Shown: piece after piece, positions 6,876 through 10,035 of the stretch
Layout: each line of letters starts with the position of its first letter
How positions within the stretch are numbered: the stretch's first letter is position 1
Assembly (NCBI GenBank): GCA_013334845.1
Contig: JAAXWV010000037.1
Span: 1 to 10,035, forward strand
Length of the DNA stretch: 10,035 nucleotides
Reading direction: 5' to 3'
Source of the DNA: Candidatus Roizmanbacteria bacterium
GTDB lineage: Bacteria > Patescibacteriota > Microgenomatia > UBA1406 > GWC2-37-13
The notes under the pieces: generated by a model
What the model saw: only the letters and a program-made list of their open reading frames with translations
What the model was told of the DNA's origin: nothing
The model's database searches: none
Position numbers and translations under genes: made by a program

Positions 6876-6905
6876 AACGGAAATAATATCACTTTTATTT
6901 CCGTT
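6876..6905. repeat. 11-bp perfect inverted repeat over the RmlC-like gene promoter
   Basis: AACGGAAATAA (6876-6886) and TTATTTCCGTT (6895-6905) are perfect inverted copies with an 8-base centre. The repeat directly abuts ATG 6875 and contains the -10 of that gene. In the plus direction it is followed by T bases and could look like a terminator, but no plus-strand gene leads into it. An operator is the simpler reading. Confidence 0.8.
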
Positions 6906-6912
6906 TTTTCAA
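6883..6912 (-). promoter_or_regulatory. Promoter of the RmlC-like gene, probably leaderless
   Basis: On the minus strand TTGAAA (6907-6912), an 18-base spacer and TATTAT (6883-6888) are followed by seven bases and ATG 6875. Transcription should start at or one base before the ATG. No Shine-Dalgarno is seen. Confidence 0.58.
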
Positions 6913-6924
6913 CGCCAACTCACC

Positions 6925-7410
6925 TTAGTAGTTCAAATCTGTAAAGTAGGGCTCTGTATACACGGGATTCATAAAGTCGTACCGGCTCCTCATGTTCTGT
7001 ATCATTTCTCTGGCTGAATATGGATTGGTTGAGATCGAATCTGAGTACGAGTAGTTGTCTCCTGGATTATTGCTGTCGTAGGCGTAGTTGTAGTTGTAAT
7101 AGTATGTTGTCGTATTACCCTGATCACGATCTATCTGTTCAGGAGGATTCTGGGATGTTTCATATGTCTGAAATCTATACGATCGTTCTACCGGGTAGTT
7201 GCTTCCATTATCGTTATAGGATTTGTAGCCAGTTGATCGATTACTCTGACTATACTGATCCTGCTGATAATACGATTGGTTGTTTTGTGAGCGTTGCTGC
7301 ACAGAAACCGTATTATCGGTCTGCGTGGTTTCTGCATTCACTCCTCCACTTGACCCAGCGAAAACTACTAACGCCACTCCGAAAAGTAATGAATATAGTA
7401 AGTTTTTCAT
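6925..7410 (-). CDS. Secreted Tyr/Asn/Gln/Ser-rich low-complexity protein, unknown function
   Basis: A 161-residue protein I do not recognise. Residues 1-26 form a signal peptide: MKN, a hydrophobic core LLYSLLFGVALVVFAG, and an AxA-like site VNA before Glu27. The mature 135 residues are strongly biased: by my count 21 Tyr, 18 Asn, 14 Gln and 16 Ser, about half of all residues, with no Cys or Trp. Short aromatic-polar runs recur (YYQQDQY, YYYNYNYAY, DNYSYSD). The last 30 residues are less biased (SAREMIQNMRSRYDFMNPVY) and may be a small ordered or binding segment. This composition is typical of intrinsically disordered or prion-like, adhesive proteins; such a role is inference only. ATG 7410 has AGGGG only three bases upstream, close for a Shine-Dalgarno, and a TATGAT hexamer eight bases upstream. 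The clear signal peptide makes it a real gene rather than a chance frame. Confidence 0.75.
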   Translation of the reverse strand: MKNLLYSLLFGVALVVFAGSSGGVNAETTQTDNTVSVQQRSQNNQSYYQQDQYSQSNRSTGYKSYNDNGSNYPVERSYRFQTYETSQNPPEQIDRDQGNTTTYYYNYNYAYDSNNPGDNYSYSDSISTNPYSAREMIQNMRSRYDFMNPVYTEPYFTDLNY

Positions 7411-7413
7411 ATA

Positions 7414-7424
7414 CCCCTATCATA
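7414..7424 (-). promoter_or_regulatory. -10 hexamer and possible Shine-Dalgarno of the secreted-protein gene
   Basis: TATGAT (7419-7424, minus strand) is directly followed by AGGGG (7414-7418), then TAT and ATG 7410. I see no good -35. The two elements compete: if TATGAT is the -10, most of AGGGG would not be in the mRNA. The start codon is unchanged either way. Confidence 0.35.
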
Positions 7425-7481
7425 TTTTTTCCGTATTAAAAACAGGTAAGAAGAAGGCGAGAAATGAGTAGAACTGGAGTG

Positions 7482-7553
7482 TGCTACCACCAGGATTCGA
7501 ACCTGGGACCCCTCGCTTATGAAACGAATGCTCTACCGCTGAGCTATGGTAGC
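7482..7553 (-). tRNA. tRNA-Met(CAU), elongator type
   Basis: A complete 72-base cloverleaf on the minus strand. The acceptor stem GCTACCA/TGGTAGC is fully paired, the D arm is GCTC-AGCGGTA-GAGC, the anticodon stem TTCGT/GCGAG has two G-U pairs, the loop TTCATAA carries CAT, and the T arm is CCAGG-TTCGAAT-CCTGG. The discriminator base is A at 7482, and CCA is not encoded (CAC follows). The paired first base pair and the absence of three G-C pairs in the anticodon stem exclude initiator tRNA. A tRNA-Ile with lysidine-modified CAU is possible but less like this sequence. Confidence 0.93.
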
Positions 7554-7566
7554 TATTAACTTGATA

Positions 7567-7579
7567 ATTATACTATAAT
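7567..7579. promoter_or_regulatory. Back-to-back -10 hexamers between the tRNA and the glycosyltransferase gene
   Basis: TATAAT occurs on the minus strand at 7567-7572, 13 bases before the tRNA 5' end, and on the plus strand at 7574-7579, 15 bases before ATG 7595. Neither has a convincing -35 at 16-18 bases, so this is only a likely position for divergent promoters. Confidence 0.38.
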
Positions 7580-7594
7580 GTTACCAATTCGTAT

Positions 7595-8494
7595 ATGATA
7601 AACTCATCGTTCACGCTTTCAGTCATCATCGTCTCCTACAACACCGCTCAGGTCACGGAAGATTGTCTGAAATCGGTATACCAATCGTTACCGGACACCT
7701 CCATCTACGAGATCATCGTCATCGATAACGCCTCCACTGACCAATCACTTGATATGCTGAGGAGCTTTAAAAAGAGATACACTAACTTTGTTCTTGTTGA
7801 AAATAAAGAGAACATCGGATTCGGCAAAGCTAATAATCAGGGAGTAAAAATTGCACGAGGAAAGTATATTTTGCTCCTCAACTCAGACACATTGATTCTC
7901 CACAATGCCGTGATCAAACTGCTTGAGTTTTACCAAAAAAACGAGGAGCATGTTCATTTCCTAGCGCCTAAACTTCGTAACAAAGACCTTTCTCCCCAAC
8001 CCTCCTGCGGCCCCTTTTATACGCCCGCTATTGTTTTTGGTGCCTTGTTTCTTAAAGGTGATTACTGGGGTCTTACCCGAGAGTCACCTACAAAATTCAG
8101 GCGCGTCGACTGGGTTTCTGGAGCTTGTATTCTCACCACGAGAAAACACTACAGTAAGGTAGGAGGATTCGATGAACAGATTTTCATGTATATGGAGGAA
8201 ATTGACCTTCTTTATCGGGCTAAAAAAATGGGGCTGGACACGTATATATATCCCGAAGCTCAGATAATCCACCTCGGCTCTGCTTCAAGCAATGGAAAGA
8301 GTTATCCTATCATTCAAGTTTATAAAGGATTTATTTATTTTTACAAAAAACACTACCCGCCCCTCTCTATGTTTTTATTAAAGGTTATGTTACAATTTAA
8401 AGCATTATCCGCAATTGCGATAGGTAGAATCCTTCGTAATGCGTACCTAATCAACACGTATGAAAAAGCTTATCGCATCGCTCAAATGGATTGA
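7595..8494 (+). CDS. Family 2 glycosyltransferase (rhamnosyltransferase-like, WbbL type)
   Basis: A GT-A fold glycosyltransferase of family 2, 299 residues, acting at the cytoplasmic membrane face on a nucleotide-sugar donor. It opens with LSVIIVSYNTAQVTEDCLKS (8-27), the usual nucleotide-binding start. EIIVIDNASTDQS (39-51), NIGFGKANNQG (73-83) and LLLNSDT (93-99, NSD in the DxD metal-binding place) follow. VSGACILTTRKHYSKVGGFD (174-193) and IFMYMEEIDLLYRAKKMG (196-213) carry the acceptor-side acidic residues, and IIHLGSAS (224-231) completes the pattern of the rhamnosyltransferase-like WbbL branch. The C-terminus has a weakly hydrophobic amphipathic segment (about 258-285) that may touch the membrane. 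No Shine-Dalgarno precedes ATG 7595. The last 35 bases overlap the ligase-like gene, so the two are cotranscribed. The donor sugar cannot be told from sequence. Confidence 0.9.
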   Translation: MINSSFTLSVIIVSYNTAQVTEDCLKSVYQSLPDTSIYEIIVIDNASTDQSLDMLRSFKKRYTNFVLVENKENIGFGKANNQGVKIARGKYILLLNSDTLILHNAVIKLLEFYQKNEEHVHFLAPKLRNKDLSPQPSCGPFYTPAIVFGALFLKGDYWGLTRESPTKFRRVDWVSGACILTTRKHYSKVGGFDEQIFMYMEEIDLLYRAKKMGLDTYIYPEAQIIHLGSASSNGKSYPIIQVYKGFIYFYKKHYPPLSMFLLKVMLQFKALSAIAIGRILRNAYLINTYEKAYRIAQMD

Positions 8495-9974
8495 CAATAA
8501 TCTTCTAAAAATTCTTGTCATCGGGTCAATCTTCATTATCCCGCTCTACCCAAAAAAACCATTTATGCCGATTGAGTACACATACATTTCAATCCGCTTG
8601 GAAGATTTCTATGTGGTTCTCATGTCACTTGTATTTTTTATACAACTTTTGAGGAAAAAGATCGAGCTAAATAAGCGGTTCTTTATTCTTTTTATGCTCT
8701 TTTGGATGGCTATCGGAGCCTCACTATTAATGGGATATTTCGTTCATAAAACAATTCCTCACTTCAATATCGGTCTGCTTCATTCCGGACGTCGTGTTGA
8801 GTATATGATTCTCTTCTTTATCGCAGCAGTCTCGATTCGCACAAAAAAAGACTTCTATCAAATAATTAGTATGCTTCCCATCGTTATAACACTCGCCTGT
8901 CTCTATGGCATTGGCCAAAAATTCCTTGGATTTCCAGCATGGCAGACGATGAATCCGGCCTTTGCACGTGGAATGACTCTCTACCTCACCCCGGAGGCAA
9001 GAGTTTCATCGACCTTCGCCGGGCATTATGACTTTGCCGCTTATCTGGTACTTACCATGCCTATCATACTCGGCTTGTATTTCTGGAAAAGAAAACTCGC
9101 CTATTTCCTGATCTTTATCCTATCTCTCTTCCTGCTTGTACTGACTGCCTCGCGAATCTCCTATATTGCGTACATTATCTCTATCTTCAGCCTTCTCATC
9201 TTTTTAAAGAAACCGAAGCAGTTCCTGATTGTACTTGTCTTCACCATCGCAATGACTGCATTTTCGAGCAATCTCACCTCACGATTTCTCAAAACATTTC
9301 AGGTAAAACAGATCTTTATCAATGATCAGACCGGCAATGCAATCGTGCCTCAGAAGATTTCGTCGAAAGATCTGCCAGCTGGCTCATTCTATGTCGAAAT
9401 AAAAAAGAATGGTACCGATGCAGCAACACAACAGAATGCAGATTACCTCAAAAACAAGATTCTCTCAGATGTGAGAGAAGAAGCATCCCGTTCGGGAAAG
9501 ACGCTGACCAGCTCAGAAGAAGCACAGATGGTGGCCACATTGTCGGCAAATTTAAAGCCGATAAATACTGTTGTCTCTGATATATCTTTCGCAACACGAC
9601 TTCAGATAGAGTGGCCGCGGGCAGTAAACTCATTTATGAAAGATCCTCTGTTTGGAACCGGCCCCTCCTCCATCACTGAATCGACCGACAATGATTTCTT
9701 ACGATGGATCGGCGAGTTCGGCGCTATCGGCACCGGAATATTTCTATTCATCATCTTTAGCATTGCAAAGTTTATTTTTTCCAAAATGAAAACGCTTGAA
9801 AAAATTGAGCGCCCGCTCTATTGGGGCTTCCTTTTCGGCATTGCTGCACTCCTTATCAATGCTGCATACATTGATGTATTCGAGGCATCAAAAGTAGCCT
9901 ATACATTCTGGACTATCTGTGGTCTATTTATCGGTTCATTCCTCATCGAAGAGCAAAAGACGGTAAAAATATGA
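8460..9974 (+). CDS. O-antigen ligase/polymerase-like polytopic membrane protein (Wzy_C family)
   Basis: A 504-residue membrane protein with about ten hydrophobic segments (roughly 17-32, 48-64, 74-94, 113-126, 135-152, 191-208, 213-229, 233-249, 254-270, then 421-440 and 455-495). It belongs to the O-antigen ligase/Wzy polymerase superfamily, which transfers or polymerises lipid-linked glycans outside the membrane. The typical segments are RVSSTFAGHYDFAAYLV (181-197, His189 conserved), LTASRISYIAYI (228-239) and DPLFGTGPSSITESTDNDFL (395-414). An extracytoplasmic loop of about 150 residues (271-420) includes a hydrophilic, coiled-coil-prone stretch at about 316-367 rich in Lys, Glu and Ser. 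The start at 8460 lies inside the glycosyltransferase gene (35-base overlap); the next Met (36) would delete the first membrane segment. The stop overlaps the next ATG (ATGA), so translation is probably coupled along this cluster. Ligase versus polymerase cannot be decided. Confidence 0.85.
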   Translation: MKKLIASLKWIDNNLLKILVIGSIFIIPLYPKKPFMPIEYTYISIRLEDFYVVLMSLVFFIQLLRKKIELNKRFFILFMLFWMAIGASLLMGYFVHKTIPHFNIGLLHSGRRVEYMILFFIAAVSIRTKKDFYQIISMLPIVITLACLYGIGQKFLGFPAWQTMNPAFARGMTLYLTPEARVSSTFAGHYDFAAYLVLTMPIILGLYFWKRKLAYFLIFILSLFLLVLTASRISYIAYIISIFSLLIFLKKPKQFLIVLVFTIAMTAFSSNLTSRFLKTFQVKQIFINDQTGNAIVPQKISSKDLPAGSFYVEIKKNGTDAATQQNADYLKNKILSDVREEASRSGKTLTSSEEAQMVATLSANLKPINTVVSDISFATRLQIEWPRAVNSFMKDPLFGTGPSSITESTDNDFLRWIGEFGAIGTGIFLFIIFSIAKFIFSKMKTLEKIERPLYWGFLFGIAALLINAAYIDVFEASKVAYTFWTICGLFIGSFLIEEQKTVKI

Positions 9975-10035
9975 AAAGCGAGACATCTTTAAAAACCCAC
10001 ATATTCAGTAAGCAAGATGGTTTGTTATTGGGAAT
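9971..10035 (+). CDS. Start of next gene in the glycan cluster, cut by the window edge
   Basis: ATG at 9971 overlaps the TGA of the ligase-like gene by four bases (ATGA), the usual sign of coupled genes in an operon. The frame stays open for 21 codons to the edge (MKSETSLKTHIFSKQDGLLL...). Too little is visible to name a product. The location suggests another envelope-glycan function. Confidence 0.65.
   Translation, partial: MKSETSLKTHIFSKQDGLLLG

Noticed and set aside
7020..7439. Plus-strand open frames opposite the secreted-protein gene
   Set aside because: They are mirror frames of a biased low-complexity gene; the minus-strand frame has a signal peptide and the plus frames show no domain or start signal.
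7482..7553. Initiator tRNA-Met
   Set aside because: The first acceptor pair is matched and the anticodon stem lacks the three consecutive G-C pairs of initiators.

Overview
The window looks like a chromosomal piece of an uncultured, probably Patescibacteria (CPR) bacterium. The class A penicillin-binding protein, the PsiE-like membrane protein, the TrpR-like YerC/YecD protein, RarA and the O-antigen-ligase-like protein resemble Microgenomates-type versions. This placement is an impression from protein style, not a computed phylogeny. The code is standard: TGA and TAA both end real genes here, so this is not a TGA-glycine code.

Layout. At 2-2053 (+) lies a bifunctional peptidoglycan synthase whose frame carries an in-frame TAA at 98-100, just before the glycosyltransferase catalytic glutamate. 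A PsiE-family membrane protein follows (2078-2536, +). It is convergent, one base apart, with a YerC/YecD-like regulator (2538-2861, -). Next comes a divergent pair: a TrmB-like regulator (3077-3820, -) and a class II aldolase/adducin-like protein with an unrecognised N-terminal half (3862-4920, +). A 9-bp inverted repeat spans their shared promoter region. rarA (4983-6188, +) follows. Its promoter carries a GAAC-N4-GTTC dyad that resembles a Gram-positive LexA box and overlaps the -35.

On the minus strand are an RmlC-like cupin epimerase (6270-6875), whose promoter lies inside an 11-bp inverted repeat, a secreted Tyr/Asn/Gln/Ser-rich protein (6925-7410) and an elongator-type tRNA-Met(CAU) (7482-7553). 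Reading right on the plus strand is a surface-glycan cluster: a family 2 glycosyltransferase (7595-8494), an overlapping O-antigen-ligase/polymerase-like membrane protein (8460-9974), and the first codons of another gene (9971 to the edge) joined by an ATGA overlap.

A theme that cuts across genes is the placement of promoters. Several genes lack a Shine-Dalgarno sequence and have a good -10 hexamer 6-9 bases before ATG, so their mRNAs are probably leaderless or nearly so. Functionally the window mixes envelope building (peptidoglycan synthase, RmlC-like enzyme, glycosyltransferase, ligase, secreted protein) with replication-stress maintenance (RarA) and one possible locally regulated metabolic gene (the aldolase-like protein). 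I see no mobile element, CRISPR array or phage gene.
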